Position numbers and translations under genes: made by a program
DNA from: an uncultured Polaribacter sp.
Lineage (GTDB): Bacteria > Bacteroidota > Bacteroidia > Flavobacteriales > Flavobacteriaceae
NCBI RefSeq assembly: GCF_947497125.1
Contig: NZ_CANMFI010000007.1
Span: 62,001 to 126,000, forward strand
DNA: 64,000 nucleotides
Direction: 5' to 3'
The notes under the pieces: generated by a model
What the model saw: only the letters and a program-made list of their open reading frames with translations
Told to the model about the DNA's origin: nothing
The model's database searches: none
In this document: positions 8,203 through 16,119 of the stretch, piece after piece
Layout: each line of letters begins with the position of its first letter
How positions within the stretch are numbered: the first letter of the stretch is position 1

Positions 8203-8988
8203 TTAAATATTTTTTATAAATTTTTTTAAAACAACAATTAGTTCATCACTATTTTCAATGTGACTCATATGTCCATTAGGTAAAACAACAGCCTCAGAAC
8301 CTGTTTCTTTGGCTTCTTTAATGGATAGTTTAAAATCTAAAACAGGGTCTTTTTCTCCGATAACAATCAGTTTTTTAAAACTGCCATTTGCTAAAACATG
8401 ATTTCTGTTCAAACGGATTCTCATTCCTTCTTGTGCGGCTATATAACCTTGTATTGGCGTTTTTAGAGCCTCTGTTAATGCAAAATTAATTTCTTCTTTA
8501 AACAATATTTTACTTTCTGATGCAAAAAGATTTGCAAAAGACATGTTTACCATTTGCTTAAAATTATTTACAATCATTTTATTTGCTCGAACGCGTAGCT
8601 GTTTTCTTTCAGCGTCGTCTTCATTAGAAGTAGCATTAAGTAGACACAGACCTTTTATTTTCTCTGAATATTTTTCGGCAAACGCTAACGCAACATAACC
8701 TCCTAAAGAATGCCCAATTAAAGTACATTTTCTAATTTTTAGTGCTTTTAAAACAGCTAAAATAGTTTCAGCAAAAATTTCCATAGTATGCACATAGCCA
8801 ATACAATCTGTGTTGCCATGCCCTAATAAGTCAATGGTAATCACTCTATTTTTTTTAGAAAGTGGCGTAATTATTTTTTGCCACATAGTAGAATTTTCTA
8901 AAAAACCATAAATTAATACTACCGCAGCACCTTTTCCGTGATCTGTATAAAAAATTTTAGCATTTTTAAAATTTATAGACTTTTGCAT
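8203..8988 (-). CDS. Alpha/beta-fold hydrolase
   Basis: This 261-residue protein has a complete hydrolase triad: nucleophile Ser94 in GHSLGG, acid Asp214 in GEKDPV and His240 in NGHMSHIE. The oxyanion segment usually reading HG after the first long strand is Y27-G28 here, a mild oddity. There is no signal peptide, so it is cytoplasmic. The substrate is unknown; close relatives are annotated as generic esterases or carboxylesterases. Its -7 box ends only 4 bp before the ATG, so the mRNA is probably leaderless. Confidence 0.87.
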   Translation of the reverse strand: MQKSINFKNAKIFYTDHGKGAAVVLIYGFLENSTMWQKIITPLSKKNRVITIDLLGHGNTDCIGYVHTMEIFAETILAVLKALKIRKCTLIGHSLGGYVALAFAEKYSEKIKGLCLLNATSNEDDAERKQLRVRANKMIVNNFKQMVNMSFANLFASESKILFKEEINFALTEALKTPIQGYIAAQEGMRIRLNRNHVLANGSFKKLIVIGEKDPVLDFKLSIKEAKETGSEAVVLPNGHMSHIENSDELIVVLKKFIKNI

Positions 8989-8992
8989 CCCT

Positions 8993-9000
8993 CAAAAATA
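8993..9000 (-). promoter_or_regulatory. -7 promoter box for the hydrolase gene
   Basis: Minus-strand TATTTTTG is a full consensus match ending 4 bp before the ATG. The expected transcription start is within 1-3 nt of the start codon. Confidence 0.55.
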
Positions 9001-9002
9001 TG

Positions 9003-9010
9003 TATATTTC
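9003..9010 (+). promoter_or_regulatory. Candidate -7 promoter box for brnQ
   Basis: TATATTTC matches seven of eight consensus positions, 22 bp before the chosen brnQ ATG. It is back-to-back with the hydrolase box, so the two promoters must compete for the same 44-bp space. Confidence 0.4.
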
Positions 9011-9032
9011 GCCCATTAAGTTAATAATTATC

Positions 9033-10307
9033 ATGAATAAAACAAAAGAAATTTGGATTGCAGGTTTTGCATTATTTTCTCTCTTTTTCGGAGCCGGAAA
9101 TTTAATTTTACCGCCTAATTTAGGTGTAAAAGCGGGTGCAGATTGGTGGATTATAGTTCTTGGTTTTATTATAACAGCGATTATAATTCCTATTTTTGCC
9201 ATTTTTGCACATTCAAAATTACAGGGTACGTTATTTGATTTCGGTAAAAAAGTATCTCCGCTGTTTAGTTCGGTATTTTGTTTTTTAATTTATAGTATTG
9301 CCATTGCAATACCCTCGCCCAGAACTGCTGCTGTTACTCATGAAATGGCTGTAGAGCCTTTTTTTAATACGCCGCCTATTTTAACCAGTGTTATTTATTT
9401 TTTATTGGTTTTTCTTTTTGCGGTCAATCGTTCTAAAATTATCACTTTAATTGGGCAGTTTTTAACACCAATAATTGTATTTATTTTATTTGTTATTATT
9501 GCTCTTTCATTCTTTACACCTTCGGTAGATTTTGTTTCATCAACATTTAAAAGTCCTTTTGTAGATGGTATTTTAGAAGGGTATCAAACATTTGATGCCA
9601 TTGCAGGTGTAGTTGTAGGTGCGGTAATTATCATCTCTTTAGATTATAGCAGTCATACTACTTTTGATGCAAAAAGAGCCCTTATTAGAAAAGCAGGTTT
9701 TATTGCAGGAGCAGGGTTGTTGTTGATTTATGGAGGCTTAATTTATAGTGGTGCTATTTTTTCATCAACATTTAATGAAAATGCAACAAGAATAGAAGTT
9801 TTAACCGGTTTAAGCTCTCAAACTCTTGGTGGTTTTGGGGCTAGTTTTTTAAGTGTTTTAGTTGCTTTAGCGTGTTTTACAACCGCAGTTGGTATTGTAA
9901 CAGGTACTGCAGATTATATAAAAGGCATTTGTAATAATTCTAGAAAAGCATACATTATTACAGCGGCATTAGCATCTATAGTTGGTATTATTGTAGGTAG
10001 TTATAATGTGGCTTTTATAATTACTATTGCAATTCCTGCCTTAATGTTTTTGTACCCAATAACTATTGTGTTAATTATTTTAAACGTGGTGCCAGATAAA
10101 TTTGCATCAAAACTAGTTTTTAGAGGAGTTGTTATCACAACATTTATTTTTAGCATAACCGATTTTTTAGGTTTTATAATTCCTGTAGAAAACATTTCGG
10201 GGTTTAAAAATAGTATTCCTTTAGCAAATTATAATTTAGGTTGGGTATTGCCAGCATTAGCAGTTTTTGTTGTACTAAATTTATCAAAAAAAAACCAATA
10301 CACCTAA
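9033..10307 (+). CDS. brnQ: Branched-chain amino acid:cation symporter BrnQ
   Basis: This 424-residue transporter has about 12 membrane helices and the family's opening signature GFALFSLFFGAGNLILPP at residues 10-27. BrnQ/LIVCS carriers import Leu, Ile and Val with Na+ or H+. An in-frame ATG exists at 9000, but the extra 11 residues overlap the promoter box and are not family-like, so 9033 is chosen. The C-terminal codons overlap a terminator hairpin shared with the convergent TonB receptor. Confidence 0.92.
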   Translation: MNKTKEIWIAGFALFSLFFGAGNLILPPNLGVKAGADWWIIVLGFIITAIIIPIFAIFAHSKLQGTLFDFGKKVSPLFSSVFCFLIYSIAIAIPSPRTAAVTHEMAVEPFFNTPPILTSVIYFLLVFLFAVNRSKIITLIGQFLTPIIVFILFVIIALSFFTPSVDFVSSTFKSPFVDGILEGYQTFDAIAGVVVGAVIIISLDYSSHTTFDAKRALIRKAGFIAGAGLLLIYGGLIYSGAIFSSTFNENATRIEVLTGLSSQTLGGFGASFLSVLVALACFTTAVGIVTGTADYIKGICNNSRKAYIITAALASIVGIIVGSYNVAFIITIAIPALMFLYPITIVLIILNVVPDKFASKLVFRGVVITTFIFSITDFLGFIIPVENISGFKNSIPLANYNLGWVLPALAVFVVLNLSKKNQYT

Positions 10308-10320
10308 GTGCATTGGTTTT
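10291..10320. terminator. Terminator overlapping the brnQ 3' end
   Basis: The arms AAAACCAATaCAC and GTGcATTGGTTTT pair with one mismatch. The hairpin spans the brnQ stop codon. Read on the minus strand it is followed by nine T, so it also terminates the TonB receptor gene. Confidence 0.75.
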
Positions 10321-10341
10321 GTAGATATAAGGCAATTTACG

Positions 10342-12159
10342 CTATAAATTATAACGCAGACCAATTAAAAAGTTACCTGTTGGCATTGGTATAAATCCAG
10401 ATTCTATATATTCTGCATTAAAAATGTTGTTTGCAGTTAGTGTAATATTAAATTTATTAAGGCTTACAAGTACCGATGCATCCCAAACATTATAGCTTGT
10501 GCCTACGGTTCTTTCGGCATGTTTGTAGATAATGTTTTGTTGTACATTTTTAAATAGTTTACTACTAAATCGTGTTATAAATTGATGTTTTAAAGTATTT
10601 AAAGAGTAGCGAGATAACTCTTTATTTTGATCTAAAATATCATCATTTAAATAAGTATATCCAACAGATAATGACTGCCTATAATTCATCATTTTAAAGT
10701 TGTAATCACCTTCTAATTCTAATCCTTGTGTATTTAGTTTTGCAATATTGGTTGCTGTAAAAACAGAGGTGTCTGTATTGGGTCTAACAAAATCGATTAA
10801 ATTATCTGAATCTCTATTAAACAATGCCAGAGAACCAGAAAAATGTGCATTGGTATATTTTACACCTATTTCTTGTGCAAAAGCACTTTCGGGTTTTAAA
10901 TCTGTGTTACCTGCAGTAGAAGGACTGTTGTAATAAAGGTCTGTAAAAGTAGGAACTCTAAAAGTAGTACCAATATTACCATATGCCTTAAAATTATCTG
11001 AAATTTTTATGCCTAAATCTAGCCCAGGAAAGGCATTAAACTTAAAGTCAGAAAAATAGGTAGCTGCAATACCTGGAGTTATATCAATATTGTCTCCTAT
11101 TTTAAAACGGTGTTCTAAAAATAGATTTGCCATGGTTCTATTTCTATCACCAAGATTATTACTGCTAATAGAAAAACGAGAAATATCAACACCAAAACCA
11201 GTAATACCTATTTTAGAGGTGAAAGAAGCATTGGTTTCTAATCCTATTTTGTTGGTAATATGAAGGTTTCTAAAAAAACTAGGATCGTTTCTTTTTAATA
11301 GAAAAATATCTTGTCCGCGTCTCCAATAAATTTTTGGGGTAACCTTTAGTTTTTCATTTTTAAAAGTAGTAGCAACACCAAGTAAGCTGTTTTGTGTTTC
11401 CTCATACTCATTCCATGCAGGATTTGTGGTGTAAAAATTTTCGGCACCCATTTTTTTATCAAAAAAAGTAGCAATTACATTTATGGGTTGCTTGTTTTTA
11501 TTAAAAGTTCCTTTAAGAAAGTAATTGTAGTTTTTGTAATCAGAGTTATTTCGATATCCGTCTGAAGTTAAGGCGCCAACATGTGCTATAAATGAGCTGT
11601 TTTTAAACTCTTTACCAAAAGTTAAAGAGCCGTTTAGTTGCCCAAAAGATCCTGTTTCTATGTTTGCAGATGCCTTGTTTTTTAAGGCCTTTTTTGTAAC
11701 AATATTAATAGCACCTGTAAATGCATTTTGCCCAAAAACCCTTGCAGCGGGTCCTTTTATAATTTCTATTCGTTCTATAACTTCTATTGGTAAAGCCGCA
11801 TTCATGGTATGATGCCCTGTTTGCGCGTCATCCATTTTAATGCCATCGATAAGTAATAATGTTTGATCGAAACCACCACCTCTAATATATAAATCTGCTT
11901 GTCCGCCACCAGTTCCTCTTCTTCTAATATCTACACCAGCAACTTGCTGTAATAAATCTGAAACATTTGTTACAGCGCTATTTTTTATCACTTCGGATGT
12001 AATAATATTTATAGTTCTAGAATTTTCTTTAAAGGGTAATTCTATTCTTGTCGATTTAATAACAACAGAGTCTAATTTTTGGGTTTGTATTTTTTCTTGT
12101 GATGAAAGCTGTATTGTAGCTAGAAAAAATAAAAAAAGGAGGCCTTTGTTTTGATACAT
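10342..12159 (-). CDS. BtuB-like TonB-dependent outer-membrane receptor
   Basis: This 605-residue receptor begins with a signal peptide (about 1-20) and a plug domain near 45-165. The plug has DLLQQVAGVDIRRRGTGGGQ, an LLLIDGIKMDDAQTGHHTMN loop and RIEIIKGPAARVFGQNAFTG. A beta-barrel follows to the C-terminal aromatic-rich strand. There is no carboxypeptidase-like N-domain and no SusD partner. It resembles the vitamin B12 receptor BtuB in size and plug, but no cobalamin riboswitch fits in the 74 bp upstream, so the ligand is open. It diverges from a MocR-type regulator gene across a region with repeated GTCCG motifs, suggesting that this regulator controls it. Confidence 0.88.
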   Translation of the reverse strand: MYQNKGLLFLFFLATIQLSSQEKIQTQKLDSVVIKSTRIELPFKENSRTINIITSEVIKNSAVTNVSDLLQQVAGVDIRRRGTGGGQADLYIRGGGFDQTLLLIDGIKMDDAQTGHHTMNAALPIEVIERIEIIKGPAARVFGQNAFTGAINIVTKKALKNKASANIETGSFGQLNGSLTFGKEFKNSSFIAHVGALTSDGYRNNSDYKNYNYFLKGTFNKNKQPINVIATFFDKKMGAENFYTTNPAWNEYEETQNSLLGVATTFKNEKLKVTPKIYWRRGQDIFLLKRNDPSFFRNLHITNKIGLETNASFTSKIGITGFGVDISRFSISSNNLGDRNRTMANLFLEHRFKIGDNIDITPGIAATYFSDFKFNAFPGLDLGIKISDNFKAYGNIGTTFRVPTFTDLYYNSPSTAGNTDLKPESAFAQEIGVKYTNAHFSGSLALFNRDSDNLIDFVRPNTDTSVFTATNIAKLNTQGLELEGDYNFKMMNYRQSLSVGYTYLNDDILDQNKELSRYSLNTLKHQFITRFSSKLFKNVQQNIIYKHAERTVGTSYNVWDASVLVSLNKFNITLTANNIFNAEYIESGFIPMPTGNFLIGLRYNL

Positions 12160-12188
12160 TGTAAGTTTTTTTAGTTTATAAAACGATG

Positions 12189-12253
12189 CAAAAGTCGTAA
12201 CTTTCCGGACGATTAAACTAGTCCGATTTTAAAATGAAAGATAGTCCGGTTAA
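12189..12253. promoter_or_regulatory. Divergent promoter/operator region with three GTCCG motifs
   Basis: Near-consensus -7 boxes point outward: minus GACTTTTG (12189-12196, receptor) and plus TAACTTTC (12198-12205, regulator), each seven of eight. GTCCG occurs three times: reversed at 12206-12210, forward at 12221-12225 and forward at 12244-12248, the last inside the regulator's first codons. The two forward copies extend to TAGTCCG and start 23 bp apart. The first two form an inverted repeat. This is a plausible MocR autoregulation site, inferred only. Confidence 0.45.
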
Positions 12254-13745
12254 TAACTTGTTTCAAAAGCTCATCAATTTTAATAAATCGATTGCAAAAC
12301 CTGTGTATTTGCAAGTTGCACAGCAAATAATAAATGCCATACAGCGCAGTTATTTAACAAAAGGAATGTTGTTGCCAGGTACACGAGCTTTAGCAAGCTT
12401 ATTACAAGTACATAGAAATACTGCTGTAGCTATTTATAATGAGTTAGCAGCCCAAGGTTGGGTAGAAATAATTCCTAATAAAGGTACTTTTGTTTTAGCC
12501 CCGGAAGAAAAAGTATCAATCGAAAAAAAGTTTACTAAAGAAATAAACAACGCTTATAGTGCTGCAAAGATTACCGGATTTCCTTTTCAAAACTCGTTTC
12601 ATTTAGCTTCAACAGTTCAAACAACAAAAGCCAAGTATATTATTAACGACGGCAAACCAGATTTAAGGTTGCATCCTGTAAATGAGTTTACAAGATGGTA
12701 TAGCGCCGCCATGAAACGTAAAACTTTGGTGCATAAATGGAACCGCCCTAACGATTTTTTAGCGGCCAATTTTAAAGCACAATTAAGCAATTATTTAAAC
12801 ATTACCAGAGGGTTTCATATAACACCCAACAATTTAATAAGCACACGTAGCTCTGAAATGAGTTTGTACATTGTATCTCAATTATTAATACAAAAAAACG
12901 ATATAGTGTTGGTGGGTAATTTAAGTAATTATGCTGCTAATATGATTTTTCAGCAAGCAGGCGCCATTATAAAAACAATTCCTGTAGATGACAATGGTTT
13001 AGAGGTAGATTATATAAAAAAACACTTTGTAAAACAACGTATTAGGTGTCTTTATATTTGTGCGCATAGAGATTATCCGACCACGGTAAAGTTAAGTAAT
13101 AAGCGTCGTTTAGAGTTGTTGCAACTTGCCAAAGAATATCAATTTGCTATTATTGAAGATGATTATGATTACGATTTTCAGTTTGAAACTTCTGCCATGC
13201 TGCCAATGGCAAGTGCAGACATTAACGGGGTAGTTATTTATTTAGGAAAAATGGGTCAATCTTTATTCCCTAGCTTTCAAACAGGCTTTGTAGTTGCCCC
13301 AGAAAATTTAATTTTAGAAGCAAATAACTACCTGCAATTACTAGACACCCAAGGCGATTTAATACAAGAACAAATGTTGTCTGAACTTATTAATGAGGGA
13401 GAGATTTATCGTCTCATGAAAAAGAATATTGTTGTTTATAAACAAAGGCGTAATTATTTAGATAAGCTGTTAACACAACATTTTTTAACAATAGCTACTT
13501 GGCAAATACCCTCTGGCGGATTGGCAATTTGGTTGCAATTTAATTCAACGATATCTTTAATAAAATTGGCAGAAGAAGCCGAAAAAAACGATTTATTTTT
13601 ACCCAAAACAATCTTATATCAAGATAAAAATAATTGCGCAATTCGTTTTGGTTTTGGTCATTTAGAAGAACAAGAAATGCAAATTGTTCTTATTAAATTA
13701 AAAGAGGCATATCTTAAAACCGCTTTAAAAGAGCTAAATACCTAG
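12234..13745 (+). CDS. MocR/PdxR-type GntR regulator with aminotransferase-like domain
   Basis: This 503-residue protein joins a GntR winged helix (about 20-90, with GTRALASLLQVHRNTAVAIYN) to a fold-type I aminotransferase-like domain (about 135-500). The second domain is clearly related: CAHRDYPTTVKLS near 276-288 and IIEDDYDYDF at 307-316 align with MocR proteins. However, the usual SK of the Schiff-base segment reads GQ (residues 341-342), the GSQQ segment reads SSEM (206-209) and the DPGYPG turn is missing. The PLP site therefore looks eroded. It diverges from a TonB receptor, its likely target. The next gene, umuC, is 68 bp downstream and probably separate. Confidence 0.85.
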   Translation: MKDSPVNNLFQKLINFNKSIAKPVYLQVAQQIINAIQRSYLTKGMLLPGTRALASLLQVHRNTAVAIYNELAAQGWVEIIPNKGTFVLAPEEKVSIEKKFTKEINNAYSAAKITGFPFQNSFHLASTVQTTKAKYIINDGKPDLRLHPVNEFTRWYSAAMKRKTLVHKWNRPNDFLAANFKAQLSNYLNITRGFHITPNNLISTRSSEMSLYIVSQLLIQKNDIVLVGNLSNYAANMIFQQAGAIIKTIPVDDNGLEVDYIKKHFVKQRIRCLYICAHRDYPTTVKLSNKRRLELLQLAKEYQFAIIEDDYDYDFQFETSAMLPMASADINGVVIYLGKMGQSLFPSFQTGFVVAPENLILEANNYLQLLDTQGDLIQEQMLSELINEGEIYRLMKKNIVVYKQRRNYLDKLLTQHFLTIATWQIPSGGLAIWLQFNSTISLIKLAEEAEKNDLFLPKTILYQDKNNCAIRFGFGHLEEQEMQIVLIKLKEAYLKTALKELNT

Positions 13746-13813
13746 GTTGTTTTTTTACAGATTAAGATATTAACAACCTTATTTTGTGTGCTATTTTTTG
13801 ATATTTTTATAGC

Positions 13814-15088
13814 ATGTTTGCACTAGTAGATTGTAATAATTTTTATGCTTCTTGCGAGCGGGTTTTTAACCCTGCTTTGCAAGGCAAACCTTTGGCTATT
13901 TTAAGTAATAATGATGGTTGTGTAATCTCTTTAAGTGATGAAGCAAAAAAATTACAACTTCCTTTTGGTGCGCCAATTTTTAAATGGGAAGCCTTTTGCA
14001 AAGCAAATAATATTACAGTATTATCTTCTAACTATCCTTTGTATGGCGATATGAGTACAAGGGTTATGAATATTTTAGCAGATTTTTCTCCTGATATTGA
14101 AGTGTATTCTATAGACGAGTCTTTTTTAGAATTAAAAGGTTTCGAAAATTACAATTTTACAGAGTATGCTACCAAAATGAGAAGTAAAATTTTAAAATGG
14201 ACAGGCATACCAACTTGTGTAGGCATAGCACCAACAAAGGCATTAAGTAAAGTAGCTAATAAAATTGCACGTTCTAACTTAAAACAATCTAAAGGGGTTT
14301 GCATTATAGATTCTGAAGAAAAAAGAATTAAAGCTTTAAAATGGACAAAAATTGGGAAAGTTTGGGGCATAGGTAGTCGTTTGCAAAAACGATTAGAAGC
14401 AAAAGGGGTTGTTACCGCATATGATTTTACACAGTTGCCAAGCGATTGGGTTTTAAAAAATTTTTCAATTGTAGAATGGCGTTTACAGAAAGATTTGCAG
14501 GGCATCTCTAAAATACCTTTAGAGACTTTTATTGCCTCTAAAAAAATGATTGCAACCACACGTAGTTTCGAAAACACTTATTCTAATATAGATGATATTA
14601 CAGAGCGTGTTTCTACGTTTGCTAGTGTTTGTGCAAAAAAGTTACGAGCACAAAAATCGAGTTGTCATTTAATTACTGTTTTTTTAAGAAGCAATCGGTT
14701 TGATACGCAACAAGCTTATCAAAGAGAAAATAGAACGGTTGTTTTATCTTACCCAACAGATTCTTCTTTAACTATTTCTAATGCCGCAGTTACGGCAGTA
14801 AAAAGTATTTTTAAAAAAGGAATTCAATATAAAAAAGCAGGCGTTATCATTGCAGGTTTTGTACCAAATGACAATTTTCAATTAAATTTATTTTCAGAAG
14901 AAAATCCGAAGCATAAACCATTAATGTCTGCAATAGATCATTTAAATAAAAAATTTAAGAGTGATAAAATTAAATTAGGAAATCAAGATTTAAATCGCAC
15001 CTGGAAAATGCGTCAAAAAAGATTGTCTAAAAAATTTACGACCAATATAAATGAGGTTCTTATTGTAAAAGCTTCTAAAAACAATTAA
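13814..15088 (+). CDS. umuC: Y-family DNA polymerase, Pol V catalytic subunit
   Basis: This 424-residue protein matches UmuC, a low-fidelity polymerase that copies past DNA lesions. It starts with MFALVDCNNFYASCERVF (catalytic Asp6), has SNNDGCVISLSDEAKKL near 31-47, the YSIDESFLEL metal-binding segment near 98-107 and the helix-hairpin-helix region VWGIGSRLQKRLEAKG near 184-199. The UmuC-type C-terminal domain (DUF4113-like) follows. It is full length. umuD follows 21 bp downstream, the reverse of the usual umuDC order. No LexA box was recognised upstream. Confidence 0.94.
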   Translation: MFALVDCNNFYASCERVFNPALQGKPLAILSNNDGCVISLSDEAKKLQLPFGAPIFKWEAFCKANNITVLSSNYPLYGDMSTRVMNILADFSPDIEVYSIDESFLELKGFENYNFTEYATKMRSKILKWTGIPTCVGIAPTKALSKVANKIARSNLKQSKGVCIIDSEEKRIKALKWTKIGKVWGIGSRLQKRLEAKGVVTAYDFTQLPSDWVLKNFSIVEWRLQKDLQGISKIPLETFIASKKMIATTRSFENTYSNIDDITERVSTFASVCAKKLRAQKSSCHLITVFLRSNRFDTQQAYQRENRTVVLSYPTDSSLTISNAAVTAVKSIFKKGIQYKKAGVIIAGFVPNDNFQLNLFSEENPKHKPLMSAIDHLNKKFKSDKIKLGNQDLNRTWKMRQKRLSKKFTTNINEVLIVKASKNN

Positions 15089-15109
15089 AAAGTTATAATT
15101 TGCATCTAA

Positions 15110-15544
15110 ATGAAAACAACAAAAAATCTTGTCTTTTTTACACCAAAAGCATCGTCTGGTAAAGGTGTTATTTTAGTAGACACAGGTATTTCTGCAGGTT
15201 TTCCGTCGCCTGCAACCGATTTTACAGAAACAAGAATTTCTTTAGATGATGAACTTATTCAGAACAAAGACGCTACTTTTTTTGCAAAAGTAAAAGGGCA
15301 ATCGATGATTGATGCCGGGCTAGATGATAATGATTTATTAGTAATTGACAGAAGTTTAGAGCCAGCAAATAATAAAATAGCTGTTTGTTTTTTAGACGGA
15401 GAATTTACCGTAAAACGATTACGAGTAGAAAAAGATGAGGTTTGGCTACAGCCAGAAAACCCAAATTATCCGATTATTAAAATAACAGAAGAGAACGATT
15501 TTATGATTTGGGGAATTGTAACCAGTGTTATTAAAAAAGTGTAA
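15110..15544 (+). CDS. umuD: UmuD-like autoproteolytic Pol V subunit (S24 peptidase)
   Basis: This 144-residue protein is colinear with UmuD. A short N-terminal arm has an Ala29-Gly30 cleavage site followed by FPSPA, then catalytic Ser65 in KGQSMID and Lys102 in DGEFTVKRL. RecA-stimulated self-cleavage at Ala-Gly would give UmuD', which joins UmuC. It has no DNA-binding domain, so it is not LexA. It lies 21 bp after umuC and is surely co-transcribed. It converges on tadA with 13 bp between stops. Confidence 0.93.
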   Translation: MKTTKNLVFFTPKASSGKGVILVDTGISAGFPSPATDFTETRISLDDELIQNKDATFFAKVKGQSMIDAGLDDNDLLVIDRSLEPANNKIAVCFLDGEFTVKRLRVEKDEVWLQPENPNYPIIKITEENDFMIWGIVTSVIKKV

Positions 15545-15557
15545 TGCTAAAAAAAAT

Positions 15558-16007
15558 CTAATTAAGGTTTCGCTTCTCTATAAAAAAGCGTTTCAATAAT
15601 ACAGAGCAATCATTTTCTAAAATACCACCAATTACTTTTGTTTTTGGATGTAGAGTAGTTTTTAAATTGATAAAACCTCTATCTGGCTCAGAAGCACCAT
15701 ATACAATTTTACCAATTTGCGCCCAATAACTAGCGCCAGCACACATTTGGCAAGGCTCTAAAGTAACATACAATACGCATTCTTTTAAGTATTTACCACC
15801 TAAAAAATCTGCAGCAGCAGTAAATGCCTGCATTTCTGCATGAGCGGTAACATCATTTAATGTTTCTGTTAAGTTATGGCCTCTTGCAATAATTTTATCT
15901 TTTAAAACAATAATTGCTCCTACCGGAACCTCGCCTTTATCAAAGGCAGTATGAGCCTCTTGCAAAGCTTTCTTCATAAAATAATTATCATCAAAGGGCT
16001 GTATCAT
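15558..16007 (-). CDS. tadA: tRNA-adenosine deaminase (nucleoside deaminase)
   Basis: This 149-residue zinc deaminase has ligand His56 and catalytic Glu58 in AHAEMQAF, and Cys86/Cys89 in EPCQMCAGA. The family converts A34 to inosine in tRNA-Arg(ACG). Flavobacterial members of this size are usually annotated tadA, although guanine-deaminase-like relatives share the same motifs; the C-terminal helix with CSVLLKRFF favours TadA. It diverges from dxs with about 110 bp between, where no clear minus-strand -7 box was found. Confidence 0.88.
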   Translation of the reverse strand: MIQPFDDNYFMKKALQEAHTAFDKGEVPVGAIIVLKDKIIARGHNLTETLNDVTAHAEMQAFTAAADFLGGKYLKECVLYVTLEPCQMCAGASYWAQIGKIVYGASEPDRGFINLKTTLHPKTKVIGGILENDCSVLLKRFFIEKRNLN

Positions 16008-16104
16008 CTATTGTGATTGTAAGTTAGTGTAAATTTAAGAATTTTTTTTACGATAGATTTGTAATAATTACGTTTCTGTAATACAGACACAAAAAGTTAT
16101 ATTG

Positions 16105-16112
16105 TATTTTTG
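16105..16112 (+). promoter_or_regulatory. -7 promoter box for dxs
   Basis: TATTTTTG is a full consensus match ending 7 bp before the ATG at 16120. The predicted leader is about 4 nt. The box lies within the upstream in-frame TTG extension starting at 16102, which argues against that start. Confidence 0.6.
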
Positions 16113-16119
16113 CAATCGG

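Noticed and set aside
12160..12233. Cobalamin riboswitch before the BtuB-like receptor
   Set aside because: Only 74 bp separate it from the divergent regulator and no B12-box motif is present.
13746..13813. LexA/SOS box before umuC
   Set aside because: No palindrome of a known LexA type could be found in the 68-bp gap.
14149..14577. 142-codon minus-strand open frame inside umuC
   Set aside because: It is antisense to a conserved polymerase; the product is not family-like.
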